Shown here one piece after another: positions 1 to 10,416 of a stretch of 23,842 nt of DNA. A program made the translations under genes and the position numbers. Within the stretch, counting starts at the first letter, position 1, and each line of letters begins with the position of its first letter. Origin of the DNA: Pigoraptor chileana (Eukaryota > Opisthokonta > Filasterea); the NCBI GenBank assembly GCA_943704495.1, contig CALSCR010000644.1, positions 1 to 23,842 of the forward strand. The letters run 5' to 3'. Below the pieces are notes generated by a model, which was given only the letters and a program-made list of their open reading frames with translations, was not told where the DNA came from and searched no databases.

Positions 1-162
1 GGGGGGGGAGGGAGATGGAGGATTGGAGTAAACGACCAGGATTGCGTGTGTACGTACGTGCATGTGCCTGTGGCATGATGCAGTATTGTATGTACGTATG
101 TGTACATGCGCGTGTGTTTGTATGTACATACAAATCGCGTGTTCATATTTGTGCCAACTCAC

Positions 163-3100
163 CAACTGGATCAAGCGCCACTGTTCGCTTCTTTTCGTGG
201 TACAGATACCTGCTCACGGCACAATGTCACATGAACGTTGAGACACAAATACACGCGCATACAAGAGAGGGGCATACACAATCAAAACACAGCCTTTAAA
301 TTCAACAAAAAGAAACAAAGAAGACCTCACTCGGAAGTTCAGTGCGAGGCATTGACACATGTCACGTGCTGATGCGGATGGATGGTGTTCATGACACCTG
401 ACCGAGCCAGCAAAGAAGGCATACACGGTTTTTTTCTCCCTTTTAAAAAAAAAAGGTTGTTCTCTTCTTCTTTGTTCTTGCTGTTGTGCTTCCGCTGTTA
501 TTATTACAACTTGCCTTGCACACGCACGCATGAGGGGTGTCTTAAGTGCGGCCATCACAGAGGGGGATTCCTTGTGCCAATGAGCCCCAAGTGCATCCTG
601 CGCCGCACAGAAAGAGATACGCAAGCAGAATGTGCTGTTAATTCACGTGCACATAAACAGACGTCTTTGCATTTGTCCCGTCCGAACTTATGTGCGTGAA
701 ATAAACACGAGAGAGCGGCTGAAATGTAAGTTTAGAATGACGGTATCAATTGTTTGTTGAGAAGCCGTGGCTGTTGGCCACGCAACAACAACCACAGATA
801 CCATAAGGATGTTCAAGATGCATGACGGAATAAACATAAAAGAGGCACACATACAGTTACGTACACACACATCAACATCAACACACACACGCGCACACAC
901 ACACACACACACAACACTCCAAGCCACCTTGAAAACAGTCATGACATCATCTCCATGGCGATGAGTTGCGGAAAGAAGTGCCGCCGCTTCTTGCGGAGTG
1001 AAGAATTCTGATCAACGCACGGGGGGCAAGTTGGAGGCGATCAGTCGCGTCATATCAGTGCAGGAACATAGCCCCCGTGCGACAACGAACAGAAAAGCTT
1101 GCCAAACTCAATCCAAAAGCAGTTCAAGATATAATACTCACACGCGTGTTACACACATTGTCATAACACTCTTACACACCTTCCGCTGACCACCGTTGAA
1201 GCCTCACATCAAACCACGATCGGAATCCGGGAATCGGAGAAAGAGTGCAAAATGTCTCCATCGCCGGAAATTCAGCCTTGAGCAGTTTTACGACGCGCTT
1301 GATGAGAAAGTTGCCGAGTTCGACACCGGCCAAGCCTATAGTAATTCTCACACAGCGCGAGAAAGGAAATGGAATGCGCCAAAACGCACGAACAATTAGT
1401 GTGCAATAGGGAATGAAAGTGGAGATGGAAGAGGTGTATAAAGAGATTAAGACTACTGGCAGTGCACATAACACAACAGTAACGTACAATTCGAAGTGTC
1501 AATCCATCATTGACTTACCCTTTTGAGTCGCCGAAATTGAATAAAAGATGGCCGTTGACACATTGCTTGGAAGGCCGCCCTCGGACACATCAATCACGCC
1601 CTGCTCACGTAACATGGCGCAACGGCATTCGTTCGAATGGCTGTGGTATTGAGGTTGCAACACTGCGTCCTGAAGTAGCATGCACACACGCACACATATA
1701 CACAAACACATTATACACACGCACACATATACACACGCACACATATACACACCTGTATGCTCGTGGCAATCTTCGACGTGAGCGCAACGTGCAGGACAAC
1801 GAGGGGCTCATCGGGCATTGACCTGTGAAAGAAGGCGAAACAGCGGCGGGCGGGCCCCAGTCGTCGCTTCAAATCATCCCATCCTCCCATCGGATGCACG
1901 GCCTCGTAATGCATGATCTGCACCGCATTAAAAAAATTAACGTCATATTTAAAATGTATACATTGTTTCAACTGTTTGTCAACCACATCACACAAACACT
2001 GGCGTATCCATCCACATGCATTTATATATCCAGCACACGAAACTAAATCGCATTTGGGACAAATAAGGAGAGGGATGTACTTTGTGGCCACACTTCAGTC
2101 AAGCTGTTCAGCATGAGGAAGTAATGCGACGCACGTAGCCATAAACGGCTTTTCGCGTTCAGACTCACCTTTTCGAGCACCGATGCAGGGGACTCCCATG
2201 TAATTGGCTGCACCTCGAGGTAACCGACTGCAAACCAGGACGCGAGTACACCCCGCATTTCGTCCGACAGAGTGCGGAGGTAGGCATGGTGCTGTCCCGC
2301 TGTCGCATGCTCCTCTGACAAAAGAGACTGCACATTGGGCGAGGAATTGTGGACGTTAAATAGTGTGACAGCAAAAACACGTGCGATGTATGTGAAGAAG
2401 AAACATTGTTGATGACAGCAATCTAGGAACAAAGAAGAACAGAAGCGCACAAACAGAGACTGGTTTGAACTGATTAACCTCCACAACAGGTACCAAAGGT
2501 GACAGAAATATAAGCAAACGGATTGGTCGTTCTCTTTGTGTACACACAGACACGCAGATACACACGGAAGCACGCAGACACACCAGCAAATCCGCACGCA
2601 TGTTAATCAGCGCCTTGAGTCCATTTGGTTGGGTTGCAATGTGCCCAAATAATATATTGTACATTGGAACAGTTGCAGAACGAAGTCGCTCCTCAGCACG
2701 CGCAATTGTCACATCGCCTCTTCCCTGTGCACATACACACACACGCACGCACCACAGATAAACACATACCATACACAAACACACGCACACACACGCACAC
2801 ACAGATCATCACATAAGCAACGAACACGTGTGAGATGAGCGGAGTTGGGAATCCCGCTGATAATTAGAGAAGTTACGATGCGCTCTCCTAACCATCATCC
2901 CATCATCAGAGTTTGACACACATGATGCAACATGAATTCAGTCACAGTCGGAAGGATACAAAAAGTACATTGCTTCAATGCATCACTCCTTGAGGCCATT
3001 CCTCCCCCCCCCCTCCCCTCCCCTATCCTCCCTCTCCCATATACGCATACGCAGAACGGTTTACACAGTTCACACACACACACACACACCACATGCGCAT

Positions 3101-4559
3101 ATACATATCACCACACACAGTCACTCACACTCTATCACATACACACATATATACATACATACACACCTCCGCCGCCTTCAAAGAGTCGACAGCAGCCATC
3201 AGATCTTCCCGATCGACGCCAAAATCAGAGGCGACGATCTTGAAGAATTCCAGTTTTTCATGCTTTGCGGTTGCATGTTTTCGGTTATTTGTTTTCGGTT
3301 ATTGTTTTTGAGAAGTATAAGTAGGTTGTGCAAGCTTATCAATGGTCGAGGAAGTTAAGGGACATAGACACACAATTACGAACGTAAAGAAAAGGCGCAA
3401 ATGTGCACCACGAGCAAGTTCAACGACAATATGAATGATACAAGCTGCCCAAGGCATACAATCACACCGCCACTTCTTATGGCAATTGTTATTTCGCTTA
3501 CCCGTGATAGAGAAGAGTAGAAGCTCGCCACACTTTTGGCAATGATCTGCATTTGTCGGTACGTGCGTTTGTTGCTTTAATGCCAAGGTAAGCGAATAAC
3601 ATGCACGCATCCTGACGGACACCACACACATAACACATACACAACAACACACACAACACTGATACACAACATATGCACAACAACACACAAAACTATGATA
3701 CACAACATATACACAGCAACACACAATCTATGATACACAAAACACATATGCACACATCTTAAACCTGCCGCACATACCCTGTGGCTGGTTGAACATCATC
3801 TCAAGGACCGAGCACCAATCACAAACATGCACGCATGCATACACAATGTATGAATACAAAGACACGCGCATGGGCACATGCATACACGCAATACCCTAAT
3901 GCATACCTCAGGCATAAGATCCTCGCCCTCTTTCGTCCTGTTTGTCCGCAAGCTCACTCGCAACAGCCGGCGCACAAGCTCATCGCCCGTTTTCCCACTG
4001 CTGTCCATCTCGATATTCGGCTGGCGTGCCGTGCCCACAGTTGCGTCTCTCACAGCAGCAGTCACGCGACTCCAGTACGTGCTAAGGATATCACTCCGCC
4101 GCTAAACATGTTCCAGGGGGAGGCATTTATACTAATGTGTTACACTAATGTGTTACACTGACGGGTCATACTAATGAGTCCTCTCGTGTATTCTATCTCA
4201 ATTATAGAGTGTGGAGTCCATGGGCACAGCGCCCAAGACACGGAGTTGAATCCTACATCGCATTGATAGGGCATCGGAGAGAACTGCTATTTTATACTGT
4301 GGCATGGAAGAACAAAGCTCTCACCGTTGTTTGAGTCGACATCAGTCGCTTTGCAATTCCACCAGAAACCTGAAAGATGTGCGTTTGCAATGAAAATCAG
4401 TCGCAACTCGGCCAACTAAAAGAGAGTCCTTCGTCAGGTCATACGAGTGCATGCTCCACTCACCGCCGGCGGCACTCGAAAAACGACAGGTGCGATGCGA
4501 GTGGCAACCAAAGCAAGCTTCGATGGCATGCGGAAGGCCGCCATGATCGCAGGCATCAT
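163..4559 (-). CDS. MLYCD: Malonyl-CoA decarboxylase, 12 exons visible, 3' end beyond the left edge
   Basis: This enzyme converts malonyl-CoA to acetyl-CoA and CO2 in mitochondria, peroxisomes or cytosol and so relieves inhibition of fatty-acid oxidation. Exons in transcript order are 4464-4559, 3907-4101, 3502-3546, 3167-3262, 2584-2724, 2169-2327, 1753-1917, 1519-1669, 1180-1335, 928-1007, 515-597 and 163-209; phases match at every junction and give 471 codons. Recognisable MCD blocks are [61 protein letters not shown], the active-site block LSPIPGF (Ser about residue 382), [16 protein letters not shown] and ALDPV. The catalytic-His block (FHLxNG) and any C-terminal peroxisomal signal lie off the window. 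The first 32 residues, from ATG 4559, are Arg/Ala-rich without acids, as in a mitochondrial presequence; ATG 4544 is an alternative start. Exons 1 and 2 are less certain than the rest. Confidence 0.93.
514..515 (-). other. GC-AG intron donor in MLYCD (after exon 515-597)
   Basis: On the minus strand the exon ends AAG and the intron begins GCAAGT, the classic strong context for a GC donor. The intron runs 514-210 and ends CAG before 209. The join restores [10 protein letters not shown], which matches the human CAWYLYGEK block, so the GC donor is required by the protein. Confidence 0.85.
859..914. repeat. CA microsatellite in an MLYCD intron
   Basis: A nearly pure CA run, with a few CG, CAT and ATCA interruptions, lies in the intron between MLYCD exons 928-1007 and 515-597. 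It reads as TG repeats on the transcribed (minus) strand. Confidence 0.9.
1681..1752. repeat. CA/TA microsatellite abutting an MLYCD splice donor
   Basis: The repeat is built from CACACGCACACATATACA units. On the sense (minus) strand it is a TG/TA tract that begins directly at the GTGTGT donor of the exon ending at 1753, so the first bases of the microsatellite are the 5' splice site. It fills nearly the whole 83-nt intron. Confidence 0.85.
3001..3038 (-). other. G-rich tract with quadruplex potential in an MLYCD intron
   Basis: The plus strand is almost all pyrimidine. The transcribed minus strand reads as runs of three to ten Gs separated by A or AT (GGGG-A-GGGG-A-Gn), which meets the usual pattern for an intramolecular G-quadruplex. 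It sits in the intron between exons 3167-3262 and 2584-2724. Confidence 0.6.
3065..3166. repeat. CA/TACA microsatellite abutting an MLYCD splice donor
   Basis: CA repeats pass into TACATACA repeats that end at the donor of the exon beginning at 3167. On the sense strand the intron opens GTGTGTATGTATG, so the splice site is continuous with the repeat. Confidence 0.85.
3611..3758. repeat. ACACAACA-type degenerate tandem repeat in an MLYCD intron
   Basis: Units resembling ATACACAACATA and TGCACAACAACACACAA recur several times with small changes. The repeat lies in the intron between exons 3907-4101 and 3502-3546. Long low-complexity Val/Cys reading frames across it are artefacts of the repeat. 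Confidence 0.75.
4131..4156. repeat. Two tandem copies of ACTAATGTGTTAC
   Basis: Two perfect 13-nt copies lie head to tail in the first MLYCD intron, followed by the looser relative ATACTAATGAG near 4169. No function is evident. Confidence 0.8.
4210..4257. repeat. 48-bp dispersed repeat, copy 1
   Basis: This stretch matches 21243-21290 at 42 of 48 positions without gaps. It holds the shared core CCATGGGCACAGCGCC followed by TTGAATCCTACA. GGGC-ACAGC-GCCC forms a short stem-loop, and GTTGAATCC resembles a Pol III B box. It lies in intron 1 of MLYCD, on the strand opposite to transcription. Similarity stops sharply at both ends. Confidence 0.75.
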
Positions 4560-4876
4560 TTCATCCCCATGAAATGAAGAGGTCCAATAAGCTAAGGTAC
4601 TACTCAATGGTGAAATAGTGTGTGCGGCGGAATAAAACACACACGTGAGACAGAAACCGTCACTGCCACTGACAGTAACAATAATCGGAAAGATGACGGA
4701 AATCTGGGGTTTACGATCGGAATAATCAGTCCGGACAACACGGCCCTAACTCACTGATCTGCAACTTATGTGCACAAAGCATTCATTGTCACGTTTTTAA
4801 GTTTAAGTTGCACACACGACCTCTTCTTACTTTTACGCCAACAAAAAAAAACAAGCAGAATCTTAAAAGAGCAAGC
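4560..4876. promoter_or_regulatory. Presumed divergent promoter between MLYCD and the DUF1761 gene
   Basis: Only 317 bp separate the two outward-facing start codons, so this interval must hold both 5' UTRs and probably both promoters. One CACGTG box lies at 4642-4647. No TATA box is convincing. The role is inferred from gene order alone. Confidence 0.5.
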
Positions 4877-5531
4877 ATGGATGCAATTTCGAGTGGCTTC
4901 AATACGGGGGCAATCCTCATCCCGGTGCTTGCGTGTGCCACTGCGCACTGGTTTGCAGGGGGGCTGTGGTTCTCGCCCGTAATGGTCGCCGCCCCATACA
5001 CCCGCCTCGTCCTCGCATCTCGAGGAGTCTCTCGTAATAATGGAAAGCTTGAGATGGAGGCATCCATGATGCTTGTGAGTGTTATTGCGTCCATCTGCCA
5101 GGCTTCGTCCCTGTTCTTTCTTTTTCGCACGCTCGGAGTGACAAATGTTGAGGAAGCGGCGAAGGCAAGTGGTTTTGATAATGTTCAATGTTTAACCCGA
5201 TTTCAAACGTACCGCTTCTGCCGTTTGATTGGCGCCACTTTTAATGTTTCAATGTTTCCTTCTTCTCGTTGTGTTAGATGTTTGTTATTACTAGGCTGTT
5301 TAGTCTGCTCAAGATCACTGCCCATCCTAATCTGTCACCGTACTCTGTCTGTGTTACAAATCCCTCCCGGATAACTTGCAGGCTGTCATCTTTCTGTGGC
5401 TTGGTTTCGTCGTGGCCTCATCTGCTCCTGATTATGCTTTCAAGAAACACTCTTTAGGGCTCTTTGCCATTCACATCGGCCATCTTCTCTTTGCGCTCCT
5501 TGCAAGCGCATTTGTTTATCTGCTCTTTTGA
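4877..5531 (+). CDS. DUF1761-type four-helix membrane protein, 145 aa
   Basis: Exons 4877-5164 and 5382-5531 join in phase 0 to give 145 residues. About four hydrophobic segments are visible (roughly residues 10-36, 62-85, 97-113 and 119-144). The first carries AHWFAGGLWFSP, which resembles the W..G..WY(F)SP signature of DUF1761 proteins. These are small membrane proteins of unknown biochemical role found in bacteria, fungi and some protists. The frame is open upstream to 4808, but ATG 4877 starts just before the first helix and leaves out a basic, low-complexity lead, so I chose it. The donor is GCAAGT after AAG, a GC-AG intron. The gene is head to head with MLYCD. The family call is moderate; the gene structure is well supported. 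Confidence 0.8.
5165..5381 (+). other. GC-AG intron of the DUF1761 gene
   Basis: The exon ends AAG and the intron begins GCAAGT and ends TTGCAG. No GT donor nearby keeps the frame or the membrane helix that follows. The donor sequence is identical to that of the GC-AG intron in MLYCD. Confidence 0.8.
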
Positions 5532-6576
5532 ATACTGTCAATGATGCCACGTGATATCAATGCACATATGAAATTTCGTTGTTATTGAAAACCAGTGATC
5601 ATTCCATTCATTTTGTTCGGTTTGTTTTACTTTGTTCAGTGACTGCCGAGTCCTGCAGCCGAACCACAACATCCGGCTATGCATTTGAATTTACCCCATC
5701 ATGCAAAATGATCCCTGCTTTTCAACCGCAAGCATGTAATCCCGAGCAACTGCTCAGTCTCACTCAATCAACAGACTGCAGTGCCGCTGCCCAACTCTGC
5801 CGACCCGGTAGGCGCTAGTGGCCGACAACGAGTCACACCGAGGCATTGACTTAGTTCCACGGGGTATCCTCTGCATTCAAACCTCAATCGTAAGGAGCGT
5901 CAAATAACTTTGAATATCCTCATAAACCTTTGTCAAGGGTACATATCTCCCTGTTGATCCCATACCAGACTACACATCCAATAATACACGATGAGTAGTA
6001 ACGCCAAACCAACCAGTAACAATCGACGAAGTGTCAACGTGTCTGGTAAAGGGGAGTACAGGCAAGCCCTCGCCTCCTCGGACGTTTAATTTACATTTGT
6101 GGGAGATTTGTTGGATATAATCCCAGTTTCTTCAATTTAAACTGACGGCAGGGACCCCCCCAACGCCCCATACTCATAAGTCGCTGGTGACATCACGGAA
6201 GCACTACTGGCCGCATCGTCCTCCCATGTGCCGTGTGTGTGTGAATTGGACACGTAGACATCCAGAGATTATCCGACAACCTTCATGTACAACATTCACT
6301 CGCACTGCGTTGTAGAGAAAGAAAAGGAGATTGATCAATAACACTACACTGATGTCGCCAGAATCATTCTCCTTTTGATACTTATTTTTAATTTTTGAGT
6401 CTGCATTTCCGGCGATCTTGTCAGTTCACTTGTTGGTCAATACGTGCGCCAGCTCACTCATTACCATGCGGTGACAGAGTGTTGTTCGCCCTCCAGCTTC
6501 AAAGCGTCAAAAGTATATGTTCGAAAGATCCGACACGCTCGAAACAATTTGCGGTTTTGTGTGTTTTTGAGAGAAA
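5532..6576. other. Intergenic region, no gene recognised
   Basis: About 1 kb lies between the DUF1761 stop codon and the PDXDC1 start. Reading frames are short and show no codon structure or family motif. One CACGTG box lies at 5548-5553. The region must contain the 3' UTR of the first gene and the promoter of the second. Confidence 0.6.
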
Positions 6577-9500
6577 ATGGCTGGCGATGCGCGTCCACTT
6601 CGCGCCAGCATTGTCCAGGCGGTCGATGTTCTGAGGCAGACCAAGGTGAGCGATTAATCCTACTAGGTGCATGATGGATCATAAGTTGTATCATTGAATT
6701 GGTAGGTCATGTACTGCACCAGTTGGTGATCTTTGATTCCAAGTTTGTATCAGAATACCATGTTCGATAAACTGAAGGTGCATTTGTTGATTGTGTTTTT
6801 CGCATGTGTATTTTTCTGCAGGATGAGGCTGCTGCTTCGCTTCTGTCGCGACTTTCATCGCCGCTTCGTCCGCTTGATTCTGATGTCTGGCAATTCATCG
6901 ACTCTATTCTCTTGGACTCGGACCGTAGTCGGAAGGCCAGGTGCGTCTTTTAATCCGAGAATGTGTTTCACTTTGAGTGTGTTTTTGATGTCACCTCCCT
7001 CTGCCTTGGGAATGTATAACTATTCAGACACATAGCTCACTATTTACACAACTAGTTGGTCTTTGTTTTTTGTAAGGTCCATCGAAGATGTGGTTCCCAA
7101 AAACGACCAACCAACCGCACGTCGCTAAACATATGTATGTTTCGTCCTTCTCATCTCAGTCCCGACGTGCCATCCAGTGACCTGGATATTCTCTCTGCGA
7201 CGCTTGCTGCATCCTTGTCGAGCCTTACCCACGTGATACCCGAGGATGTGCGGCTGGCTGTGTGCGCAAAAGCAGAGACGTCCGCTGTTGCTCTCCTTTG
7301 CAAAGCATTCCGCTACGGACCTACGACGACCGGGGCTGGCGGTCGCAGCCACGCATCGGGGAGTGCATCATCTTCATCTTCTGCCTCGACGAATTCAACC
7401 GCACACGCTCACACGCAGGCACACGCACACGCACATGGAAACGCAAATGTACATGCACATGGTCATTTGTCCAATGAATCGACTGTGGCAGGGCGCTCGT
7501 CTATACCAGCGGCGCCAGGCTCCCCGGTGCCGTTTACGTACCAGTGCCACGTGGAGTGGTTGCGGGGAATAGAAACGGCGGCGCGGTTGGCGATGCAACG
7601 AAAGTTTCCTGGGTACGAGGCCGAGGGCTGCCGCGCACTGTACACGCGCCCGCCGGTCGTCTATGTGTGGTGAGTGATCCTGTCATGGTGCTTTAATAGT
7701 GCTGTTAAGAATGATATTTCTCATTGTTGTTTGTTTATTATTTTTATAATGTTGTTGTTGAGACGTAACCCGTTTTGCAGATTTATCATTGTCGTGTGCA
7801 TAATATGCAATATGAGGATCTGCCATGTTTGTTGACATTTTGTGATTCTCGCTGCTCTTGGTTTGCTTCATTGCAGCACGGAGCCCACTCGTCGTGAAGT
7901 TGAGCGATGGGAGGAGGTGAGGCTGGCCCTCTCTCTCCCCACTGGATCGCTTCGCTTTGGTGAGTAAGTGAACATGTCATTCAGACTTCTTAAAAAAATG
8001 TGTTCGTTGCATCTCTAATTTGTATGACTGATCACGCTGCTGCGTCTTCTATCAGTAGGCTGTGCATATTATTTATTCTGTTTCAATTGGATTTTGATGT
8101 GACACCCCAAAACATTGTTTGTTGTTACATTTGCGTTTCTCATAGCATCTCTGCTGCAAATTTCCCGCTGACAATTTCTTTCTCCCGATTGCGTCATCCA
8201 CTCGACATACGCAAAACCACACATCTCAGTTGCACCGCGGCCAAACCAGTCGCTTGACTTTGCCGCACTCGAAGCCACTGTGCACGAGGACGGCGCCAAC
8301 GGCTGCTCTCCACTATTTGTTGCCCTCTCCGTCGACTACTGCGCACCCGCAGACATTGCCGCCGCCACTCGTCTAAAGACACTGTGTGACAAGCACACAA
8401 TGTGGTTGCATGCATTTGGTAATGGTCTTGCGGCGTTCTCTGTGGGACAGACGACGCCTGTTCTCGAGGCCGTCGCGGCATCCGCTGATGGCATTGTGGC
8501 AGATCCGTCCGGGTGGTTGGGTCTTCCCGGCGTGCCGTATGTTACGCTTCTCAGGGAGCCAGCACACCCGTCACTGCGGCGTATGCTTCGATTGGGTGCG
8601 CGCATCGACTGTGCACTGCATTTGGGCGCCGTTGTATCGCTTGTGGAATGCCTGAAAAGGCTAGGCAAGGACGGTGCCTGCGATCGTGTGAAGGCCACTT
8701 TCTCTCTCTCTCGAAAGTTTGGCGAGCGGATTGCGGGCATGTCATCTGTTCGGCAAATTGACGCATCGAATGCTCAACACTCTGTGTTGTTCACGTACGA
8801 TAGTGGTGTGCGACAAGGCGCATTTGCGTCGGCGTCTTCGGCGTCTGTGGTTGACGGCGACGACTCGATGGGATCGCACACGACAGCCGAGCTGTTTTGC
8901 GCATCGGCCAACGCCAGCATTCTTCAGGCACTCAGTGGGGCCGCTCACATTGTGGGAATTGAGCCGTTTGGCGCCGACGGCCTTCCCTGTCTCAAATTCG
9001 ATCCGTTTGTGCGAGGGGGTACTTTGGGCGCGTCGGGAGAGGGCTGGTCAAACCTGGAAAAGTGTCTGGACGCCATAGACGAGAGGGCCAATGCCATTGC
9101 CGCCGCCGTGCGCTGTCGTCCGTCGTTTGCGGAAAGTGTGGCGGTATCCGACTCTCTGCACCTTGCCCACGTAGATCTGAGGCATGGCGTCAGCGCACGT
9201 GACATCGGCTCGTCCTCCACTGCGCGTCAGTCGGATGACGATGATCACGTGCGGCAGTTTCCGTTCGACAGCGACGGTCCCGTGATTGCCCCGGCGTCCT
9301 CAGACTCCTCGCACAGGGGGGCGTATCCGGCGTCAACACTTTCGTCACCAACAGTATCGGCGGCGTCACTCGTCGCACCTCACTCTTCGTCTCGCCCCTC
9401 GTGGCTTGCGGACACCGTGTGTGCGTCCGCGTCTCCCTCATCGCTGGCTGCAAAAGTGGGGCTGGGGGCGGTGCGCTATGTGCCTCCATTTCTGTCGGAA

Positions 9501-10416
9501 GCAATGCTCACTGGGGAGGTCCTTGTGAGCCTGGAGGAGATGAACGGCGCCCTCGCAGACAGGCTATCTGAGCTGTCGTCTGTGTACACGCGGGGGAAGG
9601 ACGCTGACGGGCGCGTGTGCGTTGTCGTTGGCGTCGTGGACTCTGCACTGAGAGAGGAGCATGCCGGAGAGCTTGTGGCGCTCATTGCTGAGACGGCGAC
9701 GGCACTGGAGAGGTCGACGCACTTTATTGATGACGTGTCGGTGATCATACAGCAGGTTATTCAGAAGGCAGAGGACGATATTCGACGGGAGACAGAGCAC
9801 AAGCAGCAAGAAGAGGTGAGATGGGATTGCTGGCAACAACACTGCAGGAACTGTTCAGAATTGAGGCTGCCTGCTACTTCTGTCAAGAGTTTGTTGCACA
9901 TTATCTATGTTCTATTTCTGAAGCACGTGCCTCCACAACTAACCATGTTGCGCGCGTTGTTTGTATGTATTGGCGATTTGTTTGTGGTGGGCTTTGTTTT
10001 GTGTGTCTTCAGGGATTCATCCGACAGCTGCCCGTTGTGGGATCCATGCTCAACTGGTGGTCTCCCCCTCCGAAATTCACCGAACTCAGTGGACGCAGCT
10101 TTTCTCTTACCTCGGGTATGTATCATGGTCCATTGTGCTTTTTAGTGAGTGTTTTTTGATTGAGTGAATTTGCAGCTAATGGCATGTACAGCCGTAGGAT
10201 TGTTAAAGCTGAAACGACGTAGCATTGCTGACTGCATTTATATTGTTTGTATGCTGGTAATCTCCATTGTGCATCTGCACATCTTCAGGAGTTCTTGAGA
10301 GCACCGAAGCCGTGATCAAACGCCCTGCCAAACATGCTGCTGCGTCGGCGGCCCCGCTCCTCAGCGACATTGCGGATGAGGAATCTGACGAAAATCAGCG
10401 CCGCACTTTACATTAA
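6577..10416 (+). CDS. PDXDC1: PDXDC1 homologue, pyridoxal-dependent decarboxylase-like protein, 865 aa
   Basis: Exons 6577-6645, 6822-6940, 7160-7669, 7877-7959, 8230-9815, 10013-10115 and 10289-10416 join with matching phases. Shared blocks with animal PDXDC1 include PPVVYV, the Trp-Leu-His block WLHAFGNGLA (residues 319-328), DPSGWLGLPGVPYVTL (from 352), the C-terminal RQLPVVGSMLNWWSP and GRSFSLTSGVLESTEA, the last spanning an intron. The fold is that of group II PLP decarboxylases, but the usual PLP lysine of DPHKW is Gly (DPSGW), and the usual HVDAA aspartate is also absent. The protein is therefore probably not an active decarboxylase. Exon 3 carries an Ala-His-rich loop made from a coding CA repeat. 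Function is unknown in the family. Human PDXDC1 is about 788 residues, so the size fits. Confidence 0.92.
7398..7460 (+). repeat. CA-type microsatellite inside PDXDC1 exon 3
   Basis: CACACG/CACATG units are translated in frame as alternating Ala-His and related residues (AHAHTQAHAHAHGNANVHAHG). The tract lies between two conserved blocks, so it is an expanded loop, and it resembles the intronic CA repeats of this genome. Confidence 0.75.

Noticed and set aside
4210-4257. tRNA gene
   Set aside because: The A-box-like and B-box-like parts are only about 25 nt apart, no acceptor stem pairs, and there is no anticodon arm. It is kept as a repeat only.
4461-4480. Similarity of the MLYCD first-exon end (CGCCGGCGGCA) to 11787-11806
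   Set aside because: About 18 bases match, but they are GC-rich and the flanks do not; chance is a fair explanation.
4560-4640. Longer N-terminus of MLYCD starting at 4640
   Set aside because: The frame is open, but the added residues lack the basic character of a targeting peptide, and an ATG pair at 4559 fits better.
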